A stretch of DNA of 64,000 bases from Pedobacter hiemivivus (GCF_004331685.1 NZ_SJSM01000019.1:24807-88806), one strand, 5' to 3'. Shown: positions 17,154 to 26,747, counted from the first letter of the stretch. A program made the numbers and translations. Notes: generated by a model from the letters alone, not told the origin.

Positions 17154-18524
17154 TTACTTACTCAATTCAGCAAAATACTTGTGGAACAAAGGCAAAGTCT
17201 CTATTCCTTTATAATAGTTAAAAATATCGTATTTCTCATTTGGCGAATGTAAAGCATCACTATCCAGGCCAAAGCCAAAAAGCACTGATTTAATACCCAA
17301 TGCGCTTTCAAATAAAGCAACAATAGGAATACTTCCTCCGCCACGTGTAGGAATTGGCGATTTACCAAACGAATCAACAATAGCTTTTTCGGCAGCACGA
17401 TAAGCAATACTATCTGTAGGTGTCACTACTGGCTCACCACCATGATGAGCAGTGACTTTAACCTTTACATAATCAGGAGCAATACGCTCGAAATGCTTGG
17501 TAAAGATCTCAGAAATCTCATAAGAAGTCTGGTTAGGTACCAAACGCATAGAAATCTTAGCATTAGCTTTAGAAGGAAGGACAGTCTTAGCACCTTCACC
17601 AATATAACCACTCCAGATACCGTTAACCTCTAATGTAGGTCTGGTTCCTGTACGTTCTAATGTTGAATAGCCTTTTTCTCCCCACTCCGCATTGATATCC
17701 AAATCTTCTTTATACTCGTTTAAATCAAATGGAGCAGAATTTAAAGCCTTTTTCTCTGCATCAGTCAATTCGACAACCTTATCATAAAAAGCAGGAATGG
17801 TGATGTGATTGTTCTCGTCATGTAACGAAGCAATCATTTTACATAAGATAGTTGCAGGGTTAGCTACAGCACCACCATATACACCTGAGTGTAAATCGCG
17901 GTTCGGGCCAACAACCTCGACTTCCATATAAGCTAATCCACGTAAACCAGTCTCAATAGACGGATTTTCCATGCTGATCATTGAAGTATCAGAGATTAAA
18001 ACTACATCAGCTTTCAAACGATCAACATTTGCATTCACAAAAATGCCAAGATTTGCAGAACCAACTTCCTCTTCACCTTCGATCATAAATTTCACGTTAC
18101 AAGCAAGTGTATTGGTCTTCATCATCAACTCAAAAGCTTTTACATGCATGTAAAATTGCCCTTTATCGTCGCATGCACCACGTGCATAAATCTTTCCATC
18201 ACGCACAGTTGGCTCAAATGGAGGTGTTTTCCATAACTCCAATGGATCAGCAGGCTGTACATCATAGTGTCCGTAAATTAAAACGGTTGGTAAACTCGCA
18301 TCAATGATTTTTTCGCCATAGACAATAGGATAACCTGCAGTTTCGCAGATCTCTACATTATCAGCACCAGCATCTTTCAGTTTTTGAGCTACAAAGTCAG
18401 CAGTTTTAAGTACATCTGCTTTATATTTTGGGTCTGCACTAACCGACGGAAAGCGCAACAATTCAAACAGCTCATCTAAAAAGCGCTGCTTGTTTTCTTC
18501 AACATATTTTTTAATTTCTTGCAT
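17154..18524 (-). CDS. M20-family metallodipeptidase
   Basis: Cytosolic dinuclear-zinc peptidase of the M20 dipeptidase group. Metal-ligand motifs are all present: GHYDVQP with His86 and catalytic Asp88, ACDDKGQ (Asp119/Asp120), EGEEEVGS (Glu151-153), LISDTSM, and the C-terminal DALHSPNEKY. A dimerisation/lid domain lies in the middle. Length 456 is normal. Probable role is peptide turnover to free amino acids. Monocistronic in appearance, with a hairpin at its 3' end and the GH123-like gene 30 bp upstream on the same strand. Confidence 0.9.
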   Translation of the reverse strand: MQEIKKYVEENKQRFLDELFELLRFPSVSADPKYKADVLKTADFVAQKLKDAGADNVEICETAGYPIVYGEKIIDASLPTVLIYGHYDVQPADPLELWKTPPFEPTVRDGKIYARGACDDKGQFYMHVKAFELMMKTNTLACNVKFMIEGEEEVGSANLGIFVNANVDRLKADVVLISDTSMISMENPSIETGLRGLAYMEVEVVGPNRDLHSGVYGGAVANPATILCKMIASLHDENNHITIPAFYDKVVELTDAEKKALNSAPFDLNEYKEDLDINAEWGEKGYSTLERTGTRPTLEVNGIWSGYIGEGAKTVLPSKANAKISMRLVPNQTSYEISEIFTKHFERIAPDYVKVKVTAHHGGEPVVTPTDSIAYRAAEKAIVDSFGKSPIPTRGGGSIPIVALFESALGIKSVLFGFGLDSDALHSPNEKYDIFNYYKGIETLPLFHKYFAELSK

Positions 18525-18554
18525 AACAAATTAGTTTGGGCAAATATAATTTAT

Positions 18555-20288
18555 TTATCGATTAAGAAGGGGTTTTACTCCTTTTAGCATTTCATCAGCT
18601 GTGGTACTAGCCAATGATTTTATGTCGAAAATTTGCAAAGCCTGATTTAACTCATTTAACTCCTTAATCTGCCTGTTTTTTGAGTAAAACGCTCTTAATT
18701 GCTTGATTTTTTCAAAATCCTGGGCGCCTTCAATTAATTTTTCAAACCTGATAGAACTAAGCGGACCAGGGTAAACGAGATAAGTATCGCCAGCTGGCCA
18801 TGAGGTAAAACGACTATCTGCTAATGGCGTTTTTGTCCAGCTATTATAAGCCCACCGTAAATAACCGTCCATATTTTTACTTGCCGTGTACCAGCCTATC
18901 CATACTCCCTCTGCTGGAGATGAAAAAGTAAACGCATTAGGATAAGGCTCGACACAGCAGGTATACCAGGTACTAATTTTACCTTCTTGCTGACGTTTTT
19001 GCAAAGTAGCCGCTGGAAAATCCCATTTAGAAGCGATGCAGTAGGTATCTATATCTTGTTCTATTTCTGAATGATATTCGCCAGCTAATGCTATTTTCCA
19101 GTCTTTATCCGTCTCTTTCAACAATTTAATAACCGCTTTCATGGCCTCCATTGGCCTTTCGTCCATTGCAATATAAGTTTTACTAAACCATCCTTTTTGC
19201 TTCAGATGCTGAGTAAAGTCGACAAGCATGGTTTTCCAGAAAGCGTTATAAGCTGGCGTACCAATAGCGTCTTTAAAAACGGCTTCTTTTCGTGAATTTT
19301 CGTCATAATAAGTAAAAGCGATTTTCCAAGGCACCATACTGTAACAGTTGATGCGCTCGGTAATACCACAATCCATTACAAAGGCTATATATTTATCAAA
19401 TAAACTGTAATCGTATGTCCAGCTTCTATCCTTTTTCCTGGTCCATTTAATCAAACTCGGATAATCGTCATAAGTTTGATGCCCCCAAGGCTCATTAACT
19501 ATGCTTGCGGTAATGGTTTTCTGACCTGCATTTGCCAGCATCTCGTAGTACTTTCTCATCAATAAAAAATGTTCCGCCCCCCACATCGGTACATTGTGCA
19601 GCCGAGATACAGCCGCCGGATGTTGCCATAAATCTAAATCGTATTGCCATTTTTGAGGACTAGGCAGTGTTTTATCTAATACTTGTATAGTTATAGGTAA
19701 GGTATAATCCTTATCTCCTTTTATTTTAATTATGCCTTTATAACTTCCTGCGTTTGCATTAGCTGGCACCTTGATACTTAGCCAGATGGGTTGCGTACTA
19801 TTCTTTCTTACTGATACAGATTTAGTTTTTGTATCAATGATATCTGCCACATACGAAGAATCAAAATCCTTTGCTTTTCGGTTGCCACAACCATCTCTAA
19901 ATTCATCGGTAATTACATATTTTAAAAAACCAATCGTAATATTCTCTTTTTTAATCAACTGACCTTGTTCAGCTTGCAGATCGTAGACCTGTAAACTGAT
20001 ACTATTTAAACTCCTGTTGGCCCAGATCAGCAGTTGTGTATGTATTTTTTCGCCTTTCCAGGCTTTTGCTTCCCACACCTTTTCTAAATTCACTTTGGGC
20101 GGTAATTCTCTTGCAAAGCGCGTATTGCTGGATGCAAAACTGACATTTAATCCATTGGGTACTTTGCGCCATTCACTATCGATAATTTGTGCGTTTAATA
20201 AGGGCTTTCTTTGCAAGGCTATGCTTGCGTCTTGTGCCTTAACAGTTAAATATAAAAAGGATAGGCAAATAAAAAAGAGATGTTTCAT
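18555..20288 (-). CDS. GH123-like / DUF4091 exported glycosidase
   Basis: Secreted or periplasmic protein with a signal peptide (MKHLFFICLSFLYLTVKAQ). An N-terminal beta-sandwich of about 220 residues leads into a barrel domain with the DUF4091 signature. The Asp-Glu pair of the family is visible in YIAMDERPMEAM at about residue 390, and Trp-rich conserved segments (WAYNSWTKTPLADSRF, YPGPLSSIRFEKLIEGAQD) follow. Known GH123 enzymes are beta-N-acetylgalactosaminidases that use substrate-assisted catalysis; the exact substrate here is inference. Length 577 is normal. No SusC/SusD is adjacent. Confidence 0.85.
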   Translation of the reverse strand: MKHLFFICLSFLYLTVKAQDASIALQRKPLLNAQIIDSEWRKVPNGLNVSFASSNTRFARELPPKVNLEKVWEAKAWKGEKIHTQLLIWANRSLNSISLQVYDLQAEQGQLIKKENITIGFLKYVITDEFRDGCGNRKAKDFDSSYVADIIDTKTKSVSVRKNSTQPIWLSIKVPANANAGSYKGIIKIKGDKDYTLPITIQVLDKTLPSPQKWQYDLDLWQHPAAVSRLHNVPMWGAEHFLLMRKYYEMLANAGQKTITASIVNEPWGHQTYDDYPSLIKWTRKKDRSWTYDYSLFDKYIAFVMDCGITERINCYSMVPWKIAFTYYDENSRKEAVFKDAIGTPAYNAFWKTMLVDFTQHLKQKGWFSKTYIAMDERPMEAMKAVIKLLKETDKDWKIALAGEYHSEIEQDIDTYCIASKWDFPAATLQKRQQEGKISTWYTCCVEPYPNAFTFSSPAEGVWIGWYTASKNMDGYLRWAYNSWTKTPLADSRFTSWPAGDTYLVYPGPLSSIRFEKLIEGAQDFEKIKQLRAFYSKNRQIKELNELNQALQIFDIKSLASTTADEMLKGVKPLLNR

Positions 20289-20396
20289 AACTCTAAGTTA
20301 ACCATTTGGAATATAAGGGGCAGAATGAAAACACCCCAATGAGATTTCTTTCTACTATTTCATTTTTTCTCTATCATAAAAAAGAAGCGTTTATTA

Positions 20397-20416
20397 CCTA
20401 TAAGTTTCCTTATAGG
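20397..20416. repeat. Perfect inverted repeat upstream of the GH123-like gene
   Basis: CCTATAAG and CTTATAGG flank a 4-base loop (TTTC). It lies between the divergent GH123-like and helicase genes; it could be an operator or a small hairpin. Confidence 0.45.
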
Positions 20417-20423
20417 CAACTTA

Positions 20424-20498
20424 CATTGAACGGCATTTGAACGGACATTGAACGGATATTGAACGGACACTGAACGGACTGGCCCGTCCAATGTCCGC
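20424..20498. repeat. Short tandem repeat of TTGAACGGACA with a terminal inverted copy
   Basis: Five direct copies of a unit built on TGAACGG recur every 11-12 bases at about 20424-20480. They are followed directly by an inverted copy (CCGTCCAATGTCCG, 20484-20497) that can pair with CGGACATTGAACGG at 20442-20455 with one mismatch. No frame crosses it convincingly. The surrounding gene-free interval 20289-20685 otherwise holds the small hairpin at 20397 and a promoter-like box at 20623. Confidence 0.7.
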
Positions 20499-20622
20499 TT
20501 AACATCCATTAATTATGAGTAAAATAAATTATCTTTATAAGCTACCTTAGCGATTTCAACACTTTAGATGAACAGTTTCTTTCTAATTTACCAACACATT
20601 CTATTAAACGCACATAATTTCT

Positions 20623-20631
20623 TAAATTTGC
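20623..20631 (+). promoter_or_regulatory. Promoter -7 box for the PcrA/UvrD helicase gene
   Basis: TAAATTTGC matches the Bacteroidota TAnnTTTG consensus, 55 bases before the TTG start. No convincing -33 element is visible at the usual spacing. Confidence 0.4.
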
Positions 20632-20685
20632 AATTGTATAAGAATGTATCTATAAACAGCATACTTTAAATATCAGGAACGGATT

Positions 20686-22998
20686 TTGGATTATTTAGCA
20701 GGTTTAAACCCCCAACAACGCGCAGCAGTAGAAAACACACAAGGCCCAGCAATGATCGTTGCAGGTGCAGGCTCGGGAAAAACAAGAGTAATCACCTATA
20801 GGGTGGCATATTTGATTGAAAAAGGAGTAGATCCTTTCAATATCCTTGTACTTACCTTTACCAACAAAGCTTCGAAAGATATGCGTGAGCGTATCATGAA
20901 AGTGGTGGGAGCTGAAGCTAAAAACATCTGGATGGGTACATTTCACTCTGTATTTTCTAAAATATTAAGAGTTGAGGCTGAAAAAATCGGTTATCCTTCT
21001 AATTTTACTATATACGATACAGACGATAGTAAAAGCCTGATTAGAACCATCCTACGCGAACTGCAGCTGGATGATAAACTGTACAATGCAAACTTCGTCT
21101 ACAACCGGATTTCATCAGCAAAGAACAACCTTGTTTCCTATACAGAATATATGGAAAATGCTGAAATTCAGGCCGAGGATATCAGTAATAAAAGACCTTT
21201 AATTGGTGTGATCTACGAAACATATGCCAAACGCTGCTTCAAAGCTGGTGCTATGGACTTTGATGATTTGTTGTTTAAAACGAATATCTTGCTAAAAACG
21301 CATCCCGATGTACTAAATAAATACCAGCAGAAATTTAAATACCTGATGGTGGATGAGTACCAGGATACTAACTTTTCACAGTATACGATTGTAAAAAAAC
21401 TCGCTGCCGCTTATCAGAACATCTGTGTAGTGGGTGATGATGCACAAAGTATCTATGCCTTTAGGGGTGCAAACATCCAGAATATATTAAACTTTGAACG
21501 CGATTATCCAGATTTGAAAGTATACAAACTGGAGCAGAATTACCGTTCAACGCAAAACATAGTTAAGGTGGCCAATAGTATTATTGCCAACAACAAAAAC
21601 CAATTAGAAAAGAACGTATTCTCCGATAACGAGTCTGGCGACAGGATCAAGGTTCAGCGTGCCTTTACCGACAACGAAGAAGGTAAGATTGTAGCTGATT
21701 CTATTGTTCAAGACCGTACCACCAAAGGTTATAACTACAATGATTTTGCCATCCTTTACAGAACAAACGCCCAATCAAGGGCTATGGAGGAGGCTTTAAG
21801 GAAACTGAATGTTCCTTATAAGATATATGGTGGATTATCCTTCTACCAACGTAAAGAGATAAAAGACTTAATTGCCTATTTCAGGTTAACCTTTAATCCT
21901 GCAGATGAGGAGGCCATCAAAAGGGTCATCAATTACCCAAAAAGAGGACTTGGTGATACTACAGTTGAGAAAATCAGTGTAGCAGCCGACCAGCACAACA
22001 TCACTATGTGGCAGGTAATCTGTAATCCACAGCAATATATACCGGGTAGAATTGCCAACCAATTGAATGACTTTGCGGTAATGATTCAGAGCTTTGCAGC
22101 AGAATCAAAAAAACAGGATGCCTATGAAACAGCCTTATATATTGCACAACATTCTGGTATTTTAAAGGAATTACACGCCGATCAATCTGAAGAAGGTCGT
22201 GGTAGACACGAAAACATACAAGAGTTATTAAATGGTATTAAGGAATTTGGTGAACGTGAGGACATTGAAGACCGTAGTCTAGCTGTTTTCATGCAAGATA
22301 TTGCCTTATTAACCAATGACGATAAAAAAGACGATAAGGAGAAGGATACAGTTTCATTAATGACAATACACTCCTCTAAAGGTCTGGAATTCAAGAATGT
22401 TTATGTAGTAGGATTGGAAGAAAACCTTTTCCCGTCACAAATGTCGCTCAATTCAAGAACCGATCTGGAAGAAGAACGCAGGCTGTTTTATGTAGCAGTG
22501 ACCCGTGCAGAAAAGAAACTTACCCTCACCTACTCTACTTCACGTTATAGATGGGGTACGCTTACCAACTGTGAGCCTAGTCGTTTTATTGACGAAATCG
22601 ATGCACGTTTCCTTGAAATTGAAGTTGTAAAACCTGCCAAAAGTACACTGGGCGAAGGTTCATTTAACGAAGAAAGACGCACCTGGACACAACAACGTGA
22701 TACTTTCACTAAACCAAAACCAAGTATGTCATCCCCCTCTGGAACAGCAACTACACCAGCTCAGCGTCCAAAAACAACCTCAATGCTACCAAAGGCACAC
22801 GTACCTACACCAGGCTTTGCGCCTGATGCAGCAAATGCTTTCCAAAATGGCATGGAGGTAGAACATGAGAAGTTTGGTTTTGGGAAAATCATCAGCCTGG
22901 AAGGCACTTTACCAGATGTAAAAGCGACCGTATTTTTCCAAGGTCTGGGTAACAAGCAATTGTTATTAAAATTTGCTAAGTTGCGAATTGTTAAATAA
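20686..22998 (+). CDS. pcrA: ATP-dependent DNA helicase PcrA/UvrD
   Basis: Superfamily 1A 3'-5' helicase for repair and replication-fork maintenance. Motifs in order: Q-motif LNPQQRAAV at 7, Walker A AGAGSGKT at 26-33, TFTNKAS, motif II DEYQDTN at 223-229, motif III GDDAQSIYAFRGA at 250-262, motif IV EQNYRST, motif V TIHSSKGLEF, motif VI ERRLFYVAVTRA. A C-terminal Tudor-like segment (EHEKFGFGKI) ends the protein. The start is TTG: an in-frame stop lies at 20653-20655 and no ATG lies between it and MDYLAGLNP, the conserved family start. Length 770 is normal. Confidence 0.95.
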   Translation: MDYLAGLNPQQRAAVENTQGPAMIVAGAGSGKTRVITYRVAYLIEKGVDPFNILVLTFTNKASKDMRERIMKVVGAEAKNIWMGTFHSVFSKILRVEAEKIGYPSNFTIYDTDDSKSLIRTILRELQLDDKLYNANFVYNRISSAKNNLVSYTEYMENAEIQAEDISNKRPLIGVIYETYAKRCFKAGAMDFDDLLFKTNILLKTHPDVLNKYQQKFKYLMVDEYQDTNFSQYTIVKKLAAAYQNICVVGDDAQSIYAFRGANIQNILNFERDYPDLKVYKLEQNYRSTQNIVKVANSIIANNKNQLEKNVFSDNESGDRIKVQRAFTDNEEGKIVADSIVQDRTTKGYNYNDFAILYRTNAQSRAMEEALRKLNVPYKIYGGLSFYQRKEIKDLIAYFRLTFNPADEEAIKRVINYPKRGLGDTTVEKISVAADQHNITMWQVICNPQQYIPGRIANQLNDFAVMIQSFAAESKKQDAYETALYIAQHSGILKELHADQSEEGRGRHENIQELLNGIKEFGEREDIEDRSLAVFMQDIALLTNDDKKDDKEKDTVSLMTIHSSKGLEFKNVYVVGLEENLFPSQMSLNSRTDLEEERRLFYVAVTRAEKKLTLTYSTSRYRWGTLTNCEPSRFIDEIDARFLEIEVVKPAKSTLGEGSFNEERRTWTQQRDTFTKPKPSMSSPSGTATTPAQRPKTTSMLPKAHVPTPGFAPDAANAFQNGMEVEHEKFGFGKIISLEGTLPDVKATVFFQGLGNKQLLLKFAKLRIVK

Positions 22999-23016
22999 CC
23001 CTTATATTTACAGGAC

Positions 23017-23041
23017 TTACGGAGCCTTATGGGCTCCGTAA
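23017..23041 (+). terminator. Hairpin after the helicase gene
   Basis: Perfect 10-bp stem TTACGGAGCC/GGCTCCGTAA with a 5-base loop, 18 bases after the stop. No T-run follows, so it may be a weak terminator or an mRNA-stabilising end. Confidence 0.5.
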
Positions 23042-23116
23042 TAAATAAAAAACTGATTATAATATATAAAAACCGGCCTTTTGCCGTTATTTCTTTAAAT
23101 AACTTGTCGGTTATAA

Positions 23117-23146
23117 ATGCGTCTGAAACATAAAATAGAGACGCAT
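23117..23146 (+). promoter_or_regulatory. Stem-loop in the leader of the DUF4290-murA operon
   Basis: Perfect inverted repeat ATGCGTCT/AGACGCAT with a 14-base loop, 63 bases before the DUF4290 start. Possible 5' UTR structure or operator; no known motif recognised. Confidence 0.4.
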
Positions 23147-23208
23147 ACTAAGCACTCCCGATGAATCAGAACTATTATAGAAATTAAAATATTAACGAAA
23201 ACATATAA

Positions 23209-23886
23209 ATGAATTTCGAATATAACACCACAAGAAACGAGTTGATTTTAGCCGAATATGGCCGTAATGTACAAAACATGGTAAAGTACATTATCGAACT
23301 TCCCGATCTTGAAGAACGTAATAGATACGCCCAGGCAGTAATCGACCTAATGGGCTTTTTAAACCCACATTTACGTGATGTAGCAGATTTCAAACATAAA
23401 CTTTGGGATCACTTACACATCATTTCGGGTTATAAAATTGATGTAGACTGCCCTTATCCTAAGCCTACTCCTGAAGATGCATTGGTAAAACCTCAGCATA
23501 TTGGCTATCCTCAACAAAGAATTACCTATAAACACTATGGTAAAACGGTTGAAATGATGATAGAAAAAGCCAAAGCTGTTGATGAACCGGAGCGTAGAGC
23601 TGCAATGGTACAGGGGATAGCCAATTTCATGAAAATGGCCTATGTAACCTGGAACAAAGACAGTGTAGCGGATGAAACTATTTTAAAAAACCTTCGCGAA
23701 CTATCTGGTGGCCAATTGGAGCTAGATGAGAATGTCAATTTAAATAAAGTTGAGTTTAAACCGCCAGTGGTAAGACCTTCAAATAACAACAATCGCGGTA
23801 GACAAAACAACAATAATAAAGGCAGACAAAATAACAACAACAATCGTCCTGCCCGCAACAATAACAATCCTAAACAACGACACTAA
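23209..23886 (+). CDS. DUF4290 family protein with Asn/Arg-rich tail
   Basis: Conserved Bacteroidota protein of unknown function. The first 170 residues are the DUF4290 domain (EYNTTRNELILAEYGRN, GFLNPHLRD, FKHKLWDHL, MVQGIANFMKMAY). The last 35 residues, from about 190, are low-complexity Asn with Arg/Gly (RPSNNNNRGRQNNNN), giving a basic, disordered tail that could contact RNA. It is 36 bp upstream of murA and probably co-transcribed; this linkage is the only functional hint. No signal peptide or membrane helix. Confidence 0.88.
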   Translation: MNFEYNTTRNELILAEYGRNVQNMVKYIIELPDLEERNRYAQAVIDLMGFLNPHLRDVADFKHKLWDHLHIISGYKIDVDCPYPKPTPEDALVKPQHIGYPQQRITYKHYGKTVEMMIEKAKAVDEPERRAAMVQGIANFMKMAYVTWNKDSVADETILKNLRELSGGQLELDENVNLNKVEFKPPVVRPSNNNNRGRQNNNNKGRQNNNNNRPARNNNNPKQRH

Positions 23887-23922
23887 TCTTACCAGTTTTT
23901 ATCCATACATCTTACGAATAAC

Positions 23923-25248
23923 ATGAACGCATTTGAAATAATTGGCGGTAAGAAATTAAAAGGCGAAATTCAACCTCAAGGGGCAAAGAATGAAGCATTA
24001 CAAATCATAGCTGCTGTTTTATTAACCGATCAGAAGATTACCATCAGCAACATCCCAGACATTAAGGATGTAAACAAACTTATTGAACTACTGGGAGATA
24101 TGGGCGTTACCATTGAGCGCCTGAACAAAGACACATATACTTTTGAAGCTAAAAACATCAACCTTGATTTTTTCCAATCGGATATATTTAAGGCTAAAGG
24201 TGGTGGTTTAAGAGGATCAATTATGATCGTTGGCCCACTATTAGGACGTTTTGGAAAGGCCGCCATCCCTAAACCAGGTGGTGATAAAATTGGTCGTAGA
24301 AGATTAGATACGCACTTCATCGGCTTTGAAAAACTGGGTGCCAAATTTGTATACGACAGTAAAAAAGAGTTCTTTAATGTAGATGCAACGAACTTAACTG
24401 GTGCATATATCCTATTGGATGAGGCTTCAGTAACCGGTACAGCTAACATTGTAATGGCCGCTGTACTAGCCAAAGGAACTACAACCATCTATAATGCTGC
24501 CTGCGAGCCTTATCTGCAACAATTATGTAAGATGCTGAACCGCATGGGGGCTAAAATATCTGGTGTTGGCTCTAACTTACTAACCATTGAAGGTGTTAAA
24601 AAACTAGGTGGAACTGAGCACAGAATGCTTCCAGACATGATCGAAATTGGCTCATTTATTGGCTTAGCGGCTATGACAGAGTCTGAAATCACCATTAAAA
24701 ATGTTTGTTATGCAGAGCTTGGTGTAATTCCTGATGTATTTAAAAAACTAGGTATCAAGTTTGAATTAAGAGGTGATGACATCTTCATCCCTTCTCAAAA
24801 GCACTACGTAATTGAATCATTTATAGATGGTTCAATGCTTACCATTGCCGATTCACCTTGGCCGGGCTTTACTCCAGATCTTTTGAGTATTGTTCTTGTC
24901 GTAGCTACTCAAGCTAGAGGAAATGTATTGATCCACCAGAAAATGTTCGAAAGCAGGTTATTCTTTGTGGATAAGCTGATCGATATGGGCGCACAGATCA
25001 TTCTTTGCGATCCGCACCGCGCGTCTGTGAATGGTATTGATAAGAAATATAAACTAAGAGGTATCAGTATGACCTCTCCAGATATCCGTGCAGGAGTTTC
25101 CTTGCTTATTGCAGCATTATCTGCTGAAGGGAAATCAACCATTTTCAACATCGAACAGATTGAGCGTGGTTATCAGGATATTGACACTCGATTACGTGCC
25201 CTTGGCGCAGACATTAAGCGTGTAGAAGCATCAGCTCCAACGCATTAA
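23923..25248 (+). CDS. murA: UDP-N-acetylglucosamine 1-carboxyvinyltransferase
   Basis: First committed step of peptidoglycan synthesis: transfers enolpyruvate from PEP to UDP-GlcNAc in the cytoplasm. The two-domain EPSP-synthase fold is shown by QGAKNEALQI at 19 (Lys22/Asn23), LRGSIMIVGPLLGRFG at 96, and DIRAGVSLLIAAL near the end. The active-site loop reads PGGDKIGRR, so residue 121 is Asp where the usual enzyme has Cys, the fosfomycin target. Asp at this site is functional in other bacteria. Length 441 is normal. It ends the DUF4290 operon before a strong palindromic terminator. Confidence 0.96.
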   Translation: MNAFEIIGGKKLKGEIQPQGAKNEALQIIAAVLLTDQKITISNIPDIKDVNKLIELLGDMGVTIERLNKDTYTFEAKNINLDFFQSDIFKAKGGGLRGSIMIVGPLLGRFGKAAIPKPGGDKIGRRRLDTHFIGFEKLGAKFVYDSKKEFFNVDATNLTGAYILLDEASVTGTANIVMAAVLAKGTTTIYNAACEPYLQQLCKMLNRMGAKISGVGSNLLTIEGVKKLGGTEHRMLPDMIEIGSFIGLAAMTESEITIKNVCYAELGVIPDVFKKLGIKFELRGDDIFIPSQKHYVIESFIDGSMLTIADSPWPGFTPDLLSIVLVVATQARGNVLIHQKMFESRLFFVDKLIDMGAQIILCDPHRASVNGIDKKYKLRGISMTSPDIRAGVSLLIAALSAEGKSTIFNIEQIERGYQDIDTRLRALGADIKRVEASAPTH

Positions 25249-25290
25249 TAAGAAAAATACATTGTTAGCAAAAGCTACTGCTCTTAATTT

Positions 25291-25332
25291 AGCATATAAA
25301 AAAAGCCCCAATTGGGGCTTTTTTTATATGCT
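25291..25332. terminator. Perfectly palindromic bidirectional terminator
   Basis: A 42-bp perfect palindrome: AGCATAT, seven A, GCCCC, central AATT, then the exact reverse complement. Both orientations give a GC core followed by seven T. It separates convergent murA and the CBS-like gene. Confidence 0.9.
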
Positions 25333-25381
25333 ATCGTCATGCTGAATTTATTTCAGCATCTCTCAGCTTGCATTCAATACT

Positions 25382-26743
25382 TTAGCCAGAAATCGCGTTA
25401 ATAATATCGTACTGGGTGATAATTTCAATTTTTCCTTGCTCATCTTCAACCAAAACCGCGCTATTCTCTTTATTTATCAAAGAAGAAATCCTATCTATCG
25501 AAGTATTCAGGTCTACAAATGGAAATCCGGCCGACATGATTTGCTGAACAGGGGCAGATCTTAAGGACGGATTTTCCAACAAGGCTTTCAATATGTCACT
25601 TTCAGCCAATTTCCCTATCACCATGCCCTTTTGGGTAACAGGTATTTGTGAGATCTTCAACGTACTCATGCTGTTAAATGCATCGTGAATCGATTTCTCA
25701 CAATCAATTGTAACGATCTCCGTATCTTCCTTCTTTGCAATAATAGAACGAGCTGTAAGCTTCTCATCTTTAAGGAAACCGCGTTCTCTTAACCAGTCTT
25801 CGTTGTACATTTTACCCATGTAGCGACTTCCATGATCATGAAATATCACAACAACCACATCTTCAGGTTTTAACTTATCTTTCAACTGCAACAATCCGGC
25901 AATAGCAGAACCTGCGGAGTTACCTACAAAGATCCCCTCCTTACGCGCAATATCACGAGTCATCAAAGCCGCATCCTTATCCGTAACCTTTTCAAACAGG
26001 TCTATAATATCGAAATCAACGTTTTTAGGAAGGAAATCCTCACCAATGCCCTCAGTGATGTATGGATAAATCTCGTTTTTATCCATAATACCAGTCTCCT
26101 TATATTTCTTAAAAACTGATCCGTAAGTATCAATACCCCAAACTTTTATATTCGGATTCTGCTCCTTCAAATATTTTCCTGTTCCAGAAATAGTACCACC
26201 AGTACCTACACCAACAACAAGATGTGTGATTTTTCCTTCAGTTTGTTTCCAAATCTCCGGTCCTGTCTGCTCGTAATGCGCCAATGAATTGTCTAGATTA
26301 TCATACTGATTAGGTTTCCATGAGTTTGGAACTTCACGCTCCAAACGCGAAGATACCGAGTAATAAGACCGTGGATCTTCTGGCTCTACGTTAGTAGGAC
26401 ACACAATTACTTCAGCACCAAAAGCACGCAATGCATCTACTTTCTCTTTGGATTGCTTATCCGTAGTTGTAAAAATACATTTGTAGCCCTTAATTATGGC
26501 CACCATAGCTAGTCCCATACCTGTATTTCCAGATGTTCCTTCTATAATTGTACCACCAGGTTTAAGCTTTCCATTCTTCTCAGCCTCTTCTATCATCTTC
26601 AAAGCCATCCTGTCTTTTATAGAATTTCCAGGGTTGGTTGTTTCGATTTTAGCAAGTACTGTAGCGGAAATCTCTTTAGTAATGTTATTCAATTTTACCA
26701 GTGGCGTATTGCCAATGGTTTCTAAAATATTATTGTACCACAT
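25382..26743 (-). CDS. Cystathionine beta-synthase-like PLP enzyme with tandem CBS domains
   Basis: PLP-dependent beta-replacement enzyme that condenses serine (or an activated serine) with a thiol. The catalytic domain covers about 1-325: IGNTPLVKLNN, PLP lysine in NPGNSIKDRMAL, phosphate loop TSGNTGMG, GTGGTISGTG. EGIGEDFLP fits cystathionine beta-synthase better than cysteine synthase. Two CBS domains (about 335-453) would bind a nucleotide or SAM-like effector. I start at ATG 26743; the longer frame would need TTG at 26788 and adds residues not conserved. A TATTTTTG box lies only 4 bases upstream. Confidence 0.9.
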   Translation of the reverse strand: MWYNNILETIGNTPLVKLNNITKEISATVLAKIETTNPGNSIKDRMALKMIEEAEKNGKLKPGGTIIEGTSGNTGMGLAMVAIIKGYKCIFTTTDKQSKEKVDALRAFGAEVIVCPTNVEPEDPRSYYSVSSRLEREVPNSWKPNQYDNLDNSLAHYEQTGPEIWKQTEGKITHLVVGVGTGGTISGTGKYLKEQNPNIKVWGIDTYGSVFKKYKETGIMDKNEIYPYITEGIGEDFLPKNVDFDIIDLFEKVTDKDAALMTRDIARKEGIFVGNSAGSAIAGLLQLKDKLKPEDVVVVIFHDHGSRYMGKMYNEDWLRERGFLKDEKLTARSIIAKKEDTEIVTIDCEKSIHDAFNSMSTLKISQIPVTQKGMVIGKLAESDILKALLENPSLRSAPVQQIMSAGFPFVDLNTSIDRISSLINKENSAVLVEDEQGKIEIITQYDIINAISG

Positions 26744-26747
26744 GATG

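Noticed and set aside
20424..20498. CRISPR array
   Set aside because: The repeats are 11-12 bases with no spacers and no cas genes nearby.
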